Positions 7,539 through 17,277 of a stretch of 64,000 nt of DNA are shown one piece after another. Position numbers and translations under genes: made by a program. This DNA comes from Sphingobium sp. AP49 (GTDB taxonomy: Bacteria > Pseudomonadota > Alphaproteobacteria > Sphingomonadales > Sphingomonadaceae). A model generated the notes under the pieces. It was given only the letters and a program-made list of their open reading frames with translations, ran no database searches and had not been told where the DNA came from. The stretch lies in assembly GCF_000281715.2 (NCBI RefSeq), contig NZ_CP124576.1, forward strand, positions 4,003,001-4,067,000, written 5' to 3'. How positions within the stretch are numbered: position 1 is the first letter of the stretch; each line of letters starts with the position of its first letter.

Positions 7539-10040
7539 TCATCCCCCAAAGCGGAATCGCACACGGGCACCGTACATTTGCGGCTCGCCCAGGGTTGCGG
7601 TCTCGAAGTTGACGCTCGGCGACCCGAGGCCCGCGACAAAGCTATAATATTTTTCCTTGGTGACGTTGGTCATGAAGAAGGACAGGTCGACCGGCGCACC
7701 AGCGACATTGTTCCAGCTGGCATTAAGGTTGAGCAGGTCCAGCGGCGCCAACGTGCTGAGCGCAGCAATCGCCGGATCGGGATTGGTCCGGTCGGTATAG
7801 TTGACCAGCATGCTGGATCGGTGGGTGAAATTGCCGCCAAAGGAAATCTGGCCGATACTTTCATCCAACGGCAGTGTGTAGGTCGCGCCGATCGTGAATT
7901 TATGCTTGGGCGACAGCACTTCGGGATCGCCCGGCTGGAACGGCGCGGCGAGATCGAAATTGGGATCGTTGAAGCTGGAAAAATCCGGCACCGATTTGAT
8001 CTTCGTGCGCAGATAGGTGTAGCCGCCCTCCAGCACCATGCCCTTGAACAGCATCAGCGACGCATCGGCTTCCAGCCCCCAGATTTCCGACTTGCCGGCA
8101 TTGACCGGCGCAGCGGTCGAGGCCTGGCCCGACAATGGCTTGGCATTGAAGCCGACCTGCAGTTGCTGGTTGCTGAAATCATTGTAGAAGCCGGCCAGGT
8201 TGAAGGTGCCCCGCACCGCTCCGCTGAAACTGGTCTTGAGACCGACTTCATAGCTGTCGACCTTTTCCGGCTTCACGATGTTGAGCGGCGCGGTGATGTT
8301 CGGCGCGATCGTACCGGCACGATAGCCCCGCGCATATTTCGCATAGAGCAGGACATCCTGAATGGGATTATAGTCGAGGTCGATCAGCCATGTCGGCTTT
8401 TCCGACGATTGATAATAATGTGACACGCAGTTGTTTGTCGCCGCCTGCGGATTGGTGCAGCGGAAGGGCTGGACTGGATTAAATGGCCCATAATTGGGCG
8501 GATAGGCGAGCAGATAGGTGCGCTGATCGCTGGTGTTGCGCGAATGATCCCAGGTATAGCGAAACCCGCCGGTCAGCTTGAACTGGTCGGTCAGTGCGTA
8601 GGTCGCCTGGGCATAGAGACCGACATTGTGGAAATTGGTCCGCCCCATCGTATAGTTCACCGTGCCGGCATGGATCGGCTTGGCCACCGCCGGGATGGTT
8701 GGGTCGAGATTCGACAGGAAACCGAGTGGGTCGGTGCACTGAAACATGCTGGAATCGATGCACGACGCCAGGAAGGGCGACTGGCTACCACTATAGCCGA
8801 GCGGTTCGCTGACCTCCAAATAGCCGCCGGCCTGCCAGCTCAGCTTGCCGTCGGACGAGCGCCCCTGCAACTGCAGTTCCTCGGTGAAAGTCGACTGGTT
8901 GGCGGTGTTGAGCCCGGCAATCGAGGTGACCGTGGTGAAGGGAAGATGGTAGGTGCCGAGCGGTGCGAGAAGCGGGTTGATCGCACCGAAATTCACCTCA
9001 AAATCGGTGCCGAACAACGGCGCATTCATCTTCTGCTTCAACTGGGCATAGCTCACGATATTCTTGATCGTCAGCGTATCGCTCGCCTGCCAGGTGGTGG
9101 TGTTGACCAGTTGCCATTGCTCCGTCCGCGAATAGGGCTGCGCGATCTGTTGCATGACATCATAGAAGCCCGTGCCCTGCCGCGAGAGCTGTTCAAGCGC
9201 CAGGCCGCCAAGACCGCCCTCGGTCGCGGCGACCAGCTTCTGGATCGGCCCGTTATTCTTTGATTTGGTGTAGGACGCGATGGTATAGTTTTCAAGGTCG
9301 GGCGTGAGGTCGACCACCAGGCTGGCGCGCAGCGCATAATAGTCCACATCGCCGAACCGATCGGGACCAATCCCGCTGCCGTTGCGCATATAGCCATCGC
9401 GCTTCTGCCGGTCGATGCCGATGCGCATCCGTGCACGGTCGCCCAGTGGCATGTTGAGCACGGCCTGCCCGCGCCACATGTCATAATTGCCCAGCGATCC
9501 CTCTACATAGCCGCCAAATTCCTCCGTTGGCCGCTGCGGCACCAACAGGATCGCACCGCCGGTCGTGTTGCGACCGAACAACGTACCCTGAGGCCCTTTG
9601 AGGACCTGAACATTCTGCAGGTCGAAAAAGGCACCAGGGCCGGCACCGTCGCCCGAAGGCAGACCATTGGAGGCGCCTCGGGGAGCGACGACGTCGGCGA
9701 AATAGACGCCCACCGACGGCGCGGTGCCAATATCCTGCGCAAAACCACGAATAGCAAAACTGCTGTTCTCGCTGCCGAAATTGCCATTGGCCGAGAGAGA
9801 AGGCGTATAGGCCGCAAGATCCTGGGCATTGACGACGTTGCGGTTGGCGAGTTGTTCCTGGTTGAACACGGTGATGGAGATCGGAACGTCCTGCAGCCTC
9901 TCTTCGGTCCGCCGCGCCGTGACGATAATATCCTGGGTGAGGCTGGGCGAGGCCTGTTGAGCAAAGGCAGGCGGTGCGGCCTGGACCGCAGCGCAAATCG
10001 ACGAGGCGCAGAAAAGCGATGTCCGGAATCGGAACTTCAT
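7539..10040 (-). CDS. TonB-dependent outer membrane receptor
   Basis: Outer membrane active transporter of 833 residues. A signal peptide ends near PPAFAQQ. The TonB-box region (QDIIVTARRTEERLQDVPISITVF) leads into the plug domain (PSLSANGNFGSENSSFAIRGF, VQVLKGPQGTLFGRNTTGGAI). The 22-strand barrel ends with the aromatic-rich strand YGARVRFRFG. The plug sequence resembles the large group of sphingomonad receptors linked to uptake of aromatics, terpenoids or iron chelates, so the ligand is not predictable. It is divergent from the LysR gene at 10467, which may control it. Confidence 0.85.
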   Translation of the reverse strand: MKFRFRTSLFCASSICAAVQAAPPAFAQQASPSLTQDIIVTARRTEERLQDVPISITVFNQEQLANRNVVNAQDLAAYTPSLSANGNFGSENSSFAIRGFAQDIGTAPSVGVYFADVVAPRGASNGLPSGDGAGPGAFFDLQNVQVLKGPQGTLFGRNTTGGAILLVPQRPTEEFGGYVEGSLGNYDMWRGQAVLNMPLGDRARMRIGIDRQKRDGYMRNGSGIGPDRFGDVDYYALRASLVVDLTPDLENYTIASYTKSKNNGPIQKLVAATEGGLGGLALEQLSRQGTGFYDVMQQIAQPYSRTEQWQLVNTTTWQASDTLTIKNIVSYAQLKQKMNAPLFGTDFEVNFGAINPLLAPLGTYHLPFTTVTSIAGLNTANQSTFTEELQLQGRSSDGKLSWQAGGYLEVSEPLGYSGSQSPFLASCIDSSMFQCTDPLGFLSNLDPTIPAVAKPIHAGTVNYTMGRTNFHNVGLYAQATYALTDQFKLTGGFRYTWDHSRNTSDQRTYLLAYPPNYGPFNPVQPFRCTNPQAATNNCVSHYYQSSEKPTWLIDLDYNPIQDVLLYAKYARGYRAGTIAPNITAPLNIVKPEKVDSYEVGLKTSFSGAVRGTFNLAGFYNDFSNQQLQVGFNAKPLSGQASTAAPVNAGKSEIWGLEADASLMLFKGMVLEGGYTYLRTKIKSVPDFSSFNDPNFDLAAPFQPGDPEVLSPKHKFTIGATYTLPLDESIGQISFGGNFTHRSSMLVNYTDRTNPDPAIAALSTLAPLDLLNLNASWNNVAGAPVDLSFFMTNVTKEKYYSFVAGLGSPSVNFETATLGEPQMYGARVRFRFGG

Positions 10041-10466
10041 GGCATCCTCCCATTTTCCCGCGCAGCCTTGTGACTGTTATGCGCTGTCGCGGCCCTTGGA
10101 TGCCCGGTGCCGGGCACCATATCTTGCCTTCCTTGTCCGCCATGTGTCCCGAGACACAATGCTCACAGCCGCACTATGGCTTGATCGCTGTTCCGCATCT
10201 GGACATCCTGGTATTCAAACCTGGTTTCCTGGCCAATCGACGCTTCAGCACCGCAACACATGAACGGGCCGAATACCGCCATCCAACCAGATATATGATA
10301 TATACTAGTTCATAAATCTGCACAGATGCGCCTGTCAAGGCATGGATGCGCCAGCAACCCCGTCCTCTCTGCATCCTTTATTATCCTACTGAAACGCCTT
10401 GGAAACATAACTGATGTGGACGGGGATCAATCCAATTATTAAGAATGCGCCGCATTATCTTTTTAT
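10041..10466. promoter_or_regulatory. Divergent intergenic region, TonB receptor / LysR regulator
   Basis: These 426 bases have no supported gene. The right part is A+T rich (AGATATATGATATATACT near 10290) and includes several TATA-like hexamers, suitable for promoters on either strand. LysR regulators often bind such divergent regions (T-N11-A motifs), but no single site could be fixed by eye. Confidence 0.4.
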
Positions 10467-11429
10467 ATGGCAGGACAGTTTTTGCTGGGCGGCGCGCATT
10501 TCGACCTCAATATGCTGGTGGTCCTTGGCCTGTTGCTACGCACCAAGAGCGTCACCCGTACAGCACAGCATCTGGGCGTCAGCCAGCCCTCGGTCAGTCG
10601 ATCGCTGGCACAATTGCGTGCATTGCTGGGCGACCCCCTGCTGGTGCGCACGGCCGGGGGCATGGAACTGACCCGGCGGGCGGAAGAACTGGGGCCATCG
10701 CTGCAGGATTGGCTGGCGACCACCGCCGGGCTACTGGAGCCGCCGCGATTCGATCCGGCGACGCTGGAGCGGCGCTTTCGCGTTGCGTCCACCGATTTCG
10801 GCGTGGCAGCGGTGGTCGCGCCGACCCTAGCCGAGATCGCCCGGACGGCACCCGGCGCCGCGATCGATATCGAACCGCTTACCGGGGATATGGTAGCCCG
10901 GCTGACAGCGGGCGAGATCGACCTGATCATCAGCGGGCTCGATCCCGATCCGGCCCAGACTTATGAACGCTTTCTGTTTACCGAAACATTCAGTTGCGTT
11001 GTCGATCGCCACCATGCCCTGTCCCGCCATCCCGTCGATGAGCCGCTGTCCATCGAGGATTTCCTGTCTTGTCCGCATATCAGCTTTGTCGTGGGCGACA
11101 GCGGCTTCGACCGGATCGAGGTGCGGCTTGGCGACCGGGCGCCGCTCCGACGGGTCATCGCCCGCCTGCCCTATTTCCAGGCGGCGCCCCATATGATCCA
11201 GCAATCGGGCGCTCTGATGACATTGCCGACACGGGCGGCGCGGGCGATCGCACAGGCGCATGACCTCGCTTGCCTGCCCGCGCCCGATGTGATCGGCAGC
11301 TTTGGTTATCGATTGCTGTGGAACCAGCGGTCGCACCGCGACCCGGCGATCGCCTGGTTGTGCGACATGCTTGCGACCCATTGCGGCGCTGGCGAGACAC
11401 CAGCCGCCGTGCATAGCAAAGCCGCATAA
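10467..11429 (+). CDS. LysR-family transcriptional regulator
   Basis: A 320-residue LysR-type regulator. The N-terminal winged helix-turn-helix reads LVVLGLLLRTKSVTRTAQHLGVSQPSVSRSLAQLRALLGDPLLVRT. The effector-binding domain follows (RRFRVASTDFGVAAVVAPTLAEI, then GEIDLIISG). It is most like the NodD/LinR-type branch with a short linker. It is divergent from a TonB receptor and 86 bases upstream of a binding-protein gene on the same strand, so it could control either. The ligand is unknown. Confidence 0.85.
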   Translation: MAGQFLLGGAHFDLNMLVVLGLLLRTKSVTRTAQHLGVSQPSVSRSLAQLRALLGDPLLVRTAGGMELTRRAEELGPSLQDWLATTAGLLEPPRFDPATLERRFRVASTDFGVAAVVAPTLAEIARTAPGAAIDIEPLTGDMVARLTAGEIDLIISGLDPDPAQTYERFLFTETFSCVVDRHHALSRHPVDEPLSIEDFLSCPHISFVVGDSGFDRIEVRLGDRAPLRRVIARLPYFQAAPHMIQQSGALMTLPTRAARAIAQAHDLACLPAPDVIGSFGYRLLWNQRSHRDPAIAWLCDMLATHCGAGETPAAVHSKAA

Positions 11430-11515
11430 CCCTTATCCAATATCGATATTTGGCGGCGACCAACGATTCTGACAATGGCCCACTGCAATTAACTATCGAT
11501 TGCAAAAGAGGCCAT

Positions 11516-12625
11516 ATGACACGCCTGCTTTCCGCTCTGCTGGCGGCAACCACATTATTGGTCACCGCGCATTCGGCCTTGGCTGACACAACTGACGCCG
11601 CCGGGCGGCTCATTACCGCGCCTGCCCGGAAGCCGCAGCGCATCATCATTGGCTCTGGCCCACTCCTCCATGCCGTCATGGCGATCGAGGGCGCATCGGG
11701 CACCGATGATCGTGGAACCGGTCGCATTGTCGCTATCGGCGCCGATTTCAGCGCCCGTGACAAGGCAGGTGCTGCCCTGCTGACGATCCGCTATCCTGCC
11801 CTCGCCGCCGCGCAGGCGATCCAATTCGGGGAGATTGCAGGCCTCGACAAGGAGGCTGTGCTGGCGCTCAAACCTGACCTCGCCATCCTGGCGGGCAGCG
11901 ACGCCGCACCGCGCAAGGATAGCCTGGCCAGCGCGCTGATCGCAGCGGGCGTGCCGGTGGTGTTGACCGATTTCCGCAGCCATCCCGGCCCCAACAGCCT
12001 GACCAGCCTGCGTGCGATCGCCGCGGCCCTGGGTCAGGATGCAGACCATAACGGCTTTGTGGCTTTCTATCGCCAGCAGATGGCGCGTGTCACCGACATT
12101 ACCGCCAGCCTGACAGCCGAGCAGCGCCCCCGCGCCTTCATGGACATGCGCGCGAGCGCGGCGACACCATGCTGCGGCACACCAGGCAGGGGCAATTATG
12201 GCGAATTGATCGAAGCGGCCGGTGCGATCAATGTCGGCAGTGCGATCCATGACCAGCCGCTCGGGCGGGTGCGCGCTGATCAGATCCGTGCCGCCAACCC
12301 CGCCTTCTATGTCGCCGGATCAGCCAGTGGCGGCGTACCGCTGGGACGGGGCGTCGATGCCGCGACCGCCCGCCGGGCAATGGCGACCTTGACCGCCACA
12401 CGCGAAGACCTGGTCGGCCTCCCTGCCTTGAGCAATGGCCGGGCGATGGCCGTATGGCACAATTTCTACAACCATCCCTTCAACGTGGCGGTGGTGCAGG
12501 CGATGGCCCGGCATTTCCATGCGGACCGCTTCGCCACCATCGATCCGGCCGATACGCTGGCACAGGCCTTTGGCTTCATCGGCATCGCACCCGGCGGCAC
12601 CTACTGGGTCGAACAGCGGCCCTGA
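11516..12625 (+). CDS. Periplasmic substrate-binding protein, iron-siderophore/heme type
   Basis: A 369-residue exported protein of the TroA/FepB-like helical-backbone binding fold. A signal peptide (LLSALLAATTLLVTAHSALA) is followed by the family opening DAAGRLITAPARKPQRIIIGSG, by EAVLALKPDLAILAGSD, and by a C-lobe with GNYGELIEAAGAINV. The start at 11516 has AAAAGAGG upstream. The gene sits 64 bases before a CirA-like receptor, so the pair probably serves siderophore or metal-chelate uptake. No permease or ATPase gene lies nearby, so the inner-membrane part must be encoded elsewhere or differ. Confidence 0.8.
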   Translation: MTRLLSALLAATTLLVTAHSALADTTDAAGRLITAPARKPQRIIIGSGPLLHAVMAIEGASGTDDRGTGRIVAIGADFSARDKAGAALLTIRYPALAAAQAIQFGEIAGLDKEAVLALKPDLAILAGSDAAPRKDSLASALIAAGVPVVLTDFRSHPGPNSLTSLRAIAAALGQDADHNGFVAFYRQQMARVTDITASLTAEQRPRAFMDMRASAATPCCGTPGRGNYGELIEAAGAINVGSAIHDQPLGRVRADQIRAANPAFYVAGSASGGVPLGRGVDAATARRAMATLTATREDLVGLPALSNGRAMAVWHNFYNHPFNVAVVQAMARHFHADRFATIDPADTLAQAFGFIGIAPGGTYWVEQRP

Positions 12626-12689
12626 AGCCGAGCTTCGCCCACATCGCGCACGCTGCCGCGATCACGGTTTTCCAAAACAGGGGAATAAA

Positions 12690-14660
12690 ATGTCATCCAT
12701 CCACATGCTGCGCGCGAGCGCCGCGCTCATCGCCCTGACCATCGCGCAGAATATCGCCATGGCCGCAGAGGCCGACCAAGATTCCAGCCAGATTGTTGTG
12801 ACCGCCGCGGGGCGCGAGCAGGAAGTGCGCGACGCACCAGCTTCGATCAGCGTCATTACCCGCGAGACTCTGGAAGCGATGCCCTATCGCGAAGTGACCG
12901 ATGCGCTGATGGAGGTGCCTGGCGTCACCGTGACCCCGGGCGAGGGCAATAGCCGCGACATCTCCATTCGCGGCATGGCGCCCCAATATACGCTGATCCT
13001 GGTCGACGGGAAGCGGCTGTCATCGCGCGAATCCCGCACCAATGGAGGCAATATCAGTGAGGGCGGTCAGTTGCCGCCACTCGAGGCGATCGAACGGATC
13101 GAGATCGTCCGCGGCCCGATGTCATCGCTCTACGGATCGGATGCGATGGGCGGCGTCGTCAACATCATCACCCGCCGGATCAGCGACAAATGGCGCGGCA
13201 GCGCGCGGGTCAACGGTACGATGCAGTTGAGCAGCGACTATGGCAATGTCGGCGACGGCAATTTCTATCTGTCCGGGCCGGTAACGCAGGGCATCGGCGT
13301 GCAATTACAGGGATCGATGAGCCGACGCGAAGGCGACAAGGTCATTGGCGGCACGCCCGAGCGGCATGATGAAAGCTTGGCCGGCAAGGTCGGTTTCGCA
13401 CTGAGCGCGAACCACGATATCCTGCTGGAGGCGGGCTATTATCGGCAGAAGGTGACGACCACCGCCGGCGAGACGGTGGAGGTGTCGGATACCGCGCCGC
13501 TGGGCCTTGAATCCTCGCAGACGCAAAAACGCAAGGTTGCCTCCGTCAGCCACAGCGGCAAATGGGGTTTCGCCAGTTCTGAATCCTATGTGCAATATGA
13601 GGATGCGGAGAATGTCGAATCCCAGAAGAAGGTCGAGAATATGGTCGCCCAAAGCCTGTGGGTGATCCCGCTGCCGTCGAACACGCTGACGGTAGGCGGC
13701 TTCTATCGTTACGAGGATCTGACCGACCTGACCGGCAACCGGCTATCGGGCTCCACCACCACCGGGACGACCCGCACATCCTGGGCCTTGTTCGCCGAAA
13801 ATGAACTGAAACTGCTTGATGGACTGGCGCTGACCGGCGGCATTCGCATGGACAATGACGAACAATATGGCACGCACTGGACCCCGCGCGCCTATGCGGT
13901 ATGGAACATCAATCGCCAGTTCACCCTGAAGGGCGGCTATTCCCAGGGTTTCCGCGCACCCGGCCTCCGCCAGACCTTGCCCGACTGGGGCCAGACCAGC
14001 CGCGGCGGCACCATCTATGGCAATCCCGACCTGGAAGCAGAAACCTCCAGAACGATCGAGGCAGCGCTGCTCTTTTCCAATGGCAACGGCCTCAACGCCA
14101 GCCTGACCGCCTATGACACCCGCTTCAATGACAAGATTACCCGCGTGACCTGTGAAGAGGCGGGGGCCTGGTGCGTCGACGAACCACTGAGCACGATCGG
14201 CCGCCCACCCACGACCTATGTCAATGTCGACAAGGCCAAGGTGCGCGGCATCGAATTGTCGGTGGACCTGCCGTTGACCCGGACGCTCAAGCTGAACGCA
14301 AGCGGCACCTTGACGGATTCCGAACAGCTATCGGGCGCCAATGTCGGCGCGGCGCTGAATGATACGCCCAAGCAGCAAGCGAGCGCCTCGCTCAACTGGC
14401 GACCTGACCAGCGGCTGTCGGCCTTTGTTCGCGCGGTCTATCGCGGCGAGGAAGCCGTGACCGAAGCGCAGATCAGCGGGGAATCGGTGGTTGCGCCCGA
14501 TTATACGGTGGTGGACGTCGGCGTTTCCTACAAGATCAACCCCGCCTTCACCTTCCATGGCGGGGTGCAGAACCTGCTCGACAAGCGGCTGCACTATGAC
14601 ACCGCCGCCTATATGATCGATCCGGCCCGGATATGGATGGGTATCGGCGTGCGTTTCTGA
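12690..14660 (+). CDS. TonB-dependent siderophore receptor, CirA/FepA-like
   Basis: Outer membrane receptor of 656 residues, close to the size of CirA. A signal peptide ends near AMAAEA. A TonB box (SQIVVTAAGREQ) and plug follow, with SIRGMAPQYTLILVDGKR and the strongly conserved GPMSSLYGSDAMGGVVNIIT. The barrel carries CirA-like stretches (TLKGGYSQGFRAPGLRQ, NPDLEAETSRTIEAA) and ends WMGIGVRF. Catecholate siderophores are the likely ligand by family. Translation starts at 12690 after AGGGGAATAAA; in-frame codons upstream to 12435 overlap the binding-protein gene and are rejected. Probably cotranscribed with the upstream binding protein. Confidence 0.87.
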   Translation: MSSIHMLRASAALIALTIAQNIAMAAEADQDSSQIVVTAAGREQEVRDAPASISVITRETLEAMPYREVTDALMEVPGVTVTPGEGNSRDISIRGMAPQYTLILVDGKRLSSRESRTNGGNISEGGQLPPLEAIERIEIVRGPMSSLYGSDAMGGVVNIITRRISDKWRGSARVNGTMQLSSDYGNVGDGNFYLSGPVTQGIGVQLQGSMSRREGDKVIGGTPERHDESLAGKVGFALSANHDILLEAGYYRQKVTTTAGETVEVSDTAPLGLESSQTQKRKVASVSHSGKWGFASSESYVQYEDAENVESQKKVENMVAQSLWVIPLPSNTLTVGGFYRYEDLTDLTGNRLSGSTTTGTTRTSWALFAENELKLLDGLALTGGIRMDNDEQYGTHWTPRAYAVWNINRQFTLKGGYSQGFRAPGLRQTLPDWGQTSRGGTIYGNPDLEAETSRTIEAALLFSNGNGLNASLTAYDTRFNDKITRVTCEEAGAWCVDEPLSTIGRPPTTYVNVDKAKVRGIELSVDLPLTRTLKLNASGTLTDSEQLSGANVGAALNDTPKQQASASLNWRPDQRLSAFVRAVYRGEEAVTEAQISGESVVAPDYTVVDVGVSYKINPAFTFHGGVQNLLDKRLHYDTAAYMIDPARIWMGIGVRF

Positions 14661-14672
14661 CACGGCGACGAT

Positions 14673-14697
14673 GGGGCGTGCGCAATAGGCACGCCCC
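14673..14697 (+). terminator. Intrinsic-type hairpin after the CirA-like receptor gene
   Basis: A perfect 9-base stem (GGGGCGTGC / GCACGCCCC) with a 7-base loop lies 12 bases after the stop codon. There is no long T-run, so stopping may be partial. Confidence 0.55.
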
Positions 14698-14796
14698 TCC
14701 CGTCCTCTTCCCAGGACAAACTGCGGGTTTGTCCCGATGGTTACGGGCGCGCAAGGCTACCACGATCATGCGATCGACTGCGCGGAGAAGATCGCC

Positions 14797-15477
14797 ATGA
14801 AGAAAATTCTCGTCACAACTCTGGCGGCATGCGGCTTGGCCCTCGCCGTCCCGGTCATGGGCGCGGCACCCCCGGAAAATTGGGATGGGCTGGTCAAGGT
14901 CAAGGCCAAGAAGCTGCAGCTTGTCTATCTTCGACCAGGCGCCGACTTCCGCGTCTATACCAAGGTGATGCTGGACCCAACCGAGGTCAGCTTCCGCAAG
15001 AACTGGCAGCGCGATCATTCCGACATCAGCAACCGGGTCGATGATTCGGATGTCCGCCGCATCCTCGACGAAGCGCAGAAAGGCTTCCAGAAACTGTTCG
15101 TCGAAGCCTATACCAAGGCCGGCTATCAGGTTGTCACCACGCCCGGGCCGGACGTGCTAAGGCTGACCACGGGAATCGTGAATCTGGACGTCAACGCCCC
15201 CGACGCCATGACGGCCGGTCGCGTCTACACCTTCTCGCAGGACGCCGGCGAAGCCACGCTGGTACTGCAAGCCTATGATTCGGTCAGCGGATCATTGCTC
15301 GGCCGGGGCATCGATCGCCAGACGCTCGACGACCTGCATACCTATATCCGCAACAGCGTCACCAATAGCTCCGATTTCGAGCAGGCTTTTGCTCGCTGGG
15401 CGAAGGCCAGTGCAGAAGGGTTGACCGAACTGAAGAATATCTCCCCCGTGGATACAACCGGCATGCAGAAAAAATGA
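14797..15477 (+). CDS. Exported DUF3313-like protein
   Basis: A 226-residue protein with a signal peptide (MKKILVTTLAACGLALAVPVMGA) and no further membrane segment. The stretch YLRPGADFRVYTKVMLDPTEVSF resembles the start of DUF3313 proteins, exported proteins of unknown role; this assignment is from memory. The start at 14797 follows GGAGAAGATCGCC. It is preceded by the receptor terminator and followed by a large palindrome, so it is probably a single transcript unit. The function is unknown. Confidence 0.7.
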   Translation: MKKILVTTLAACGLALAVPVMGAAPPENWDGLVKVKAKKLQLVYLRPGADFRVYTKVMLDPTEVSFRKNWQRDHSDISNRVDDSDVRRILDEAQKGFQKLFVEAYTKAGYQVVTTPGPDVLRLTTGIVNLDVNAPDAMTAGRVYTFSQDAGEATLVLQAYDSVSGSLLGRGIDRQTLDDLHTYIRNSVTNSSDFEQAFARWAKASAEGLTELKNISPVDTTGMQKK

Positions 15478-15514
15478 TCTGATATCCAACACATATCTGT
15501 AATTTTACGAGATT

Positions 15515-15546
15515 ATATCGGACATATTCCAGTATATGTCCGATAT
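15515..15546. promoter_or_regulatory. Perfect 13-base palindrome, candidate operator
   Basis: Arms ATATCGGACATAT and ATATGTCCGATAT are exact reverse complements separated by 6 bases (TCCAGT). There is no T-run after it, the arms are A+T rich, and it lies 100 bases upstream of the next gene start. This fits a binding site for a dimeric regulator better than a terminator, though it could also end the upstream transcript. Confidence 0.5.
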
Positions 15547-15645
15547 GAACAAGACAATCGGCTGAATCTATCGATTCCATGCCATGATCCCATGCAGATG
15601 AAATCGCTCTGACCAAGAGCATGACTGCATCAAATGGGGGCAGGC

Positions 15646-16044
15646 ATGGCTATCATGACGGTTGATTTGGCTGGTGGACTTTTATCGGTAAGGATATCCG
15701 TCAGCCCGGTACAAAAGACCTTCTGGTCGGTCAGCACACGCGCGCCCAATCCCGGCGGAGGCTATGGCCCCTGGCAAAGGGTGGCGACATTCGATGATCA
15801 ATCAGGCGGCACCGTTAATCAACTGATCGGGATCGGCGACTGCGCGGACCTGATCGGCAGGCAGATCGCCATCGTCTTTTTCGTCATGCGGGTGAATTTC
15901 GCGCAAGCCGATCCTTATAGCGTCAAGGCGAGATTCTCCTGCGCGAACGAGCTGCCCATCAGCGGCAGCCAGCGATCCGGAAACGGGACTGTGGACCAGC
16001 CCCATGTCCTGCAACAATTGGATTTCGAGGTGGAGGCATCATGA
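15646..16044 (+). CDS. Hypothetical protein, first gene of a three-gene unit
   Basis: A 132-residue protein with no signal peptide and no membrane helix. It looks beta-rich (TVDLAGGLLSVRISVSP, GPWQRVATFDDQSGG, RQIAIVFFVMRVNF) and has two cysteines. The start at 15646 is chosen for the GGGGGCAGG ribosome site; an in-frame ATG lies at 15634. Its stop overlaps the next start by 4 bases (ATGA), so the two are translationally coupled. I do not recognise the family. Confidence 0.65.
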   Translation: MAIMTVDLAGGLLSVRISVSPVQKTFWSVSTRAPNPGGGYGPWQRVATFDDQSGGTVNQLIGIGDCADLIGRQIAIVFFVMRVNFAQADPYSVKARFSCANELPISGSQRSGNGTVDQPHVLQQLDFEVEAS

Positions 16045-17264
16045 CCGCCGCCGCCACCCTCGTATCCCGGCGCATTGCGGGCCGATATATGCTTGTCATC
16101 GGTACATTGGCGGCATCACAACCGATCGGCCTCCATGCACAGACGGTCCCGTCCAATAGCGGAGCAGAAACCGGGAATGCAGACGCCGCAGGAGCCAAGG
16201 ACGCACCCGCATCCCCCAGCTTCGGCGCGATCGCCAAGGACATCATCAGCCCAGATGCCCCCGGCTTCGATGCGCTGGGTGTGACCAGCAGCCAGATATC
16301 CCATCCCGAAACGCTCAAAAAGCTCGGTGTAGGTATCCTCAATGGGATCGACCCGGCCGGCAACAGCCAGACGGGTTTCGCCGTACAATTTTCGCCCGCC
16401 AAGCTGTTTGCCCCTAGCTGGGTCAGCTATGACAACTATGTCTCCGACAGACTGGTCCGGACCGTCGCCCGTTTCGAGATCGCCACAGCGCTTACCAAGG
16501 GATCCGACAAGGACAAGTCCGCCAAGGCAACCCTTGGCTTCGTATGGCGCCTGATCGACACGTCCGATCCCTATGCCGACAGCAAACTCAATGATTGCCT
16601 GAACAAGGCCTTTGCTGCCGTACGTAACGAAGGGGATATATTGCGCCCGGCGGACGCCGGAGACACAGCCGCGATCGCCATGCGGGACCAACTGGCAAGG
16701 ACCTATGATGCAGCTGCCGAAAAATGTGGCGAGCTGGCTGCACCACGCCTGACCAAGGGTACGACCGTACAGATCGGCTTTGCGCCACTTTTCGTCAGCG
16801 AAACCGGCAAGACCAACGATTTCAAGAGCAAGGGCTTCGTCGGCACGGCGCTGTTCTCGCAAGGGTTGGGAAACCTGTTCGGTGCGAAGCCCAGCGATAT
16901 GAAGGCCGATAACCGGCTCATCATAGGCGCGACATATCGCCATCATGAATCGGTTGCCGATCCCAATGTAGATGGCGCCTTCCTGCGACGGAACCGGTGG
17001 AACGTGGGCGGCAGGCTGATTTCGGGAGCGTTCAACGGCGTCATCTTCGGCGCGGAAGCGGCCTATCAGCATGCCGACTACTCCTCCTCCGGCCGGGATG
17101 ACTATGTCCTCTATGCCGCGACAGCCGATATCAAGATCGCCGACAAGGTCTGGCTGGGTGGCAGCATCGGCGGATCGAGCGGACAGCGGGTCGGCGGCAA
17201 TGACGTGTCGGCCGGCATCAAACTGAAATGGGCCTTTCTTGAAAAGCCATCGATCGGCCAATGA
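16041..17264 (+). CDS. Hypothetical exported protein, probably outer membrane
   Basis: A 407-residue protein with an N-terminal signal (LVIGTLAASQPIGLHA) followed by an Ala-rich linker. The mature part alternates polar and aromatic residues in repeated strand-like blocks (TGFAVQFSPAKLFAPSWVSYDNYVS, FEIATALTKG, LGFVWRLID, NVGGRLISGAFNGVIFGAEAAY, WLGGSIGGSSG) and ends LKWAFLEKPSIGQ. This suggests a beta-barrel or surface beta-protein. Two cysteines near DCLNK and EKCGELA could pair. It is coupled to the gene before it and precedes an inner membrane protein. No family is recognised and no function is proposed. Confidence 0.65.
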   Translation: MTAAATLVSRRIAGRYMLVIGTLAASQPIGLHAQTVPSNSGAETGNADAAGAKDAPASPSFGAIAKDIISPDAPGFDALGVTSSQISHPETLKKLGVGILNGIDPAGNSQTGFAVQFSPAKLFAPSWVSYDNYVSDRLVRTVARFEIATALTKGSDKDKSAKATLGFVWRLIDTSDPYADSKLNDCLNKAFAAVRNEGDILRPADAGDTAAIAMRDQLARTYDAAAEKCGELAAPRLTKGTTVQIGFAPLFVSETGKTNDFKSKGFVGTALFSQGLGNLFGAKPSDMKADNRLIIGATYRHHESVADPNVDGAFLRRNRWNVGGRLISGAFNGVIFGAEAAYQHADYSSSGRDDYVLYAATADIKIADKVWLGGSIGGSSGQRVGGNDVSAGIKLKWAFLEKPSIGQ

Positions 17265-17277
17265 AGGGAGAATGAGG

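Noticed and set aside
15515..15546. The palindrome read as an intrinsic terminator for the DUF3313-like gene
   Set aside because: The arms are A+T rich and no T-run follows, so a regulator site seems more likely, although a role in stopping transcription is not excluded.
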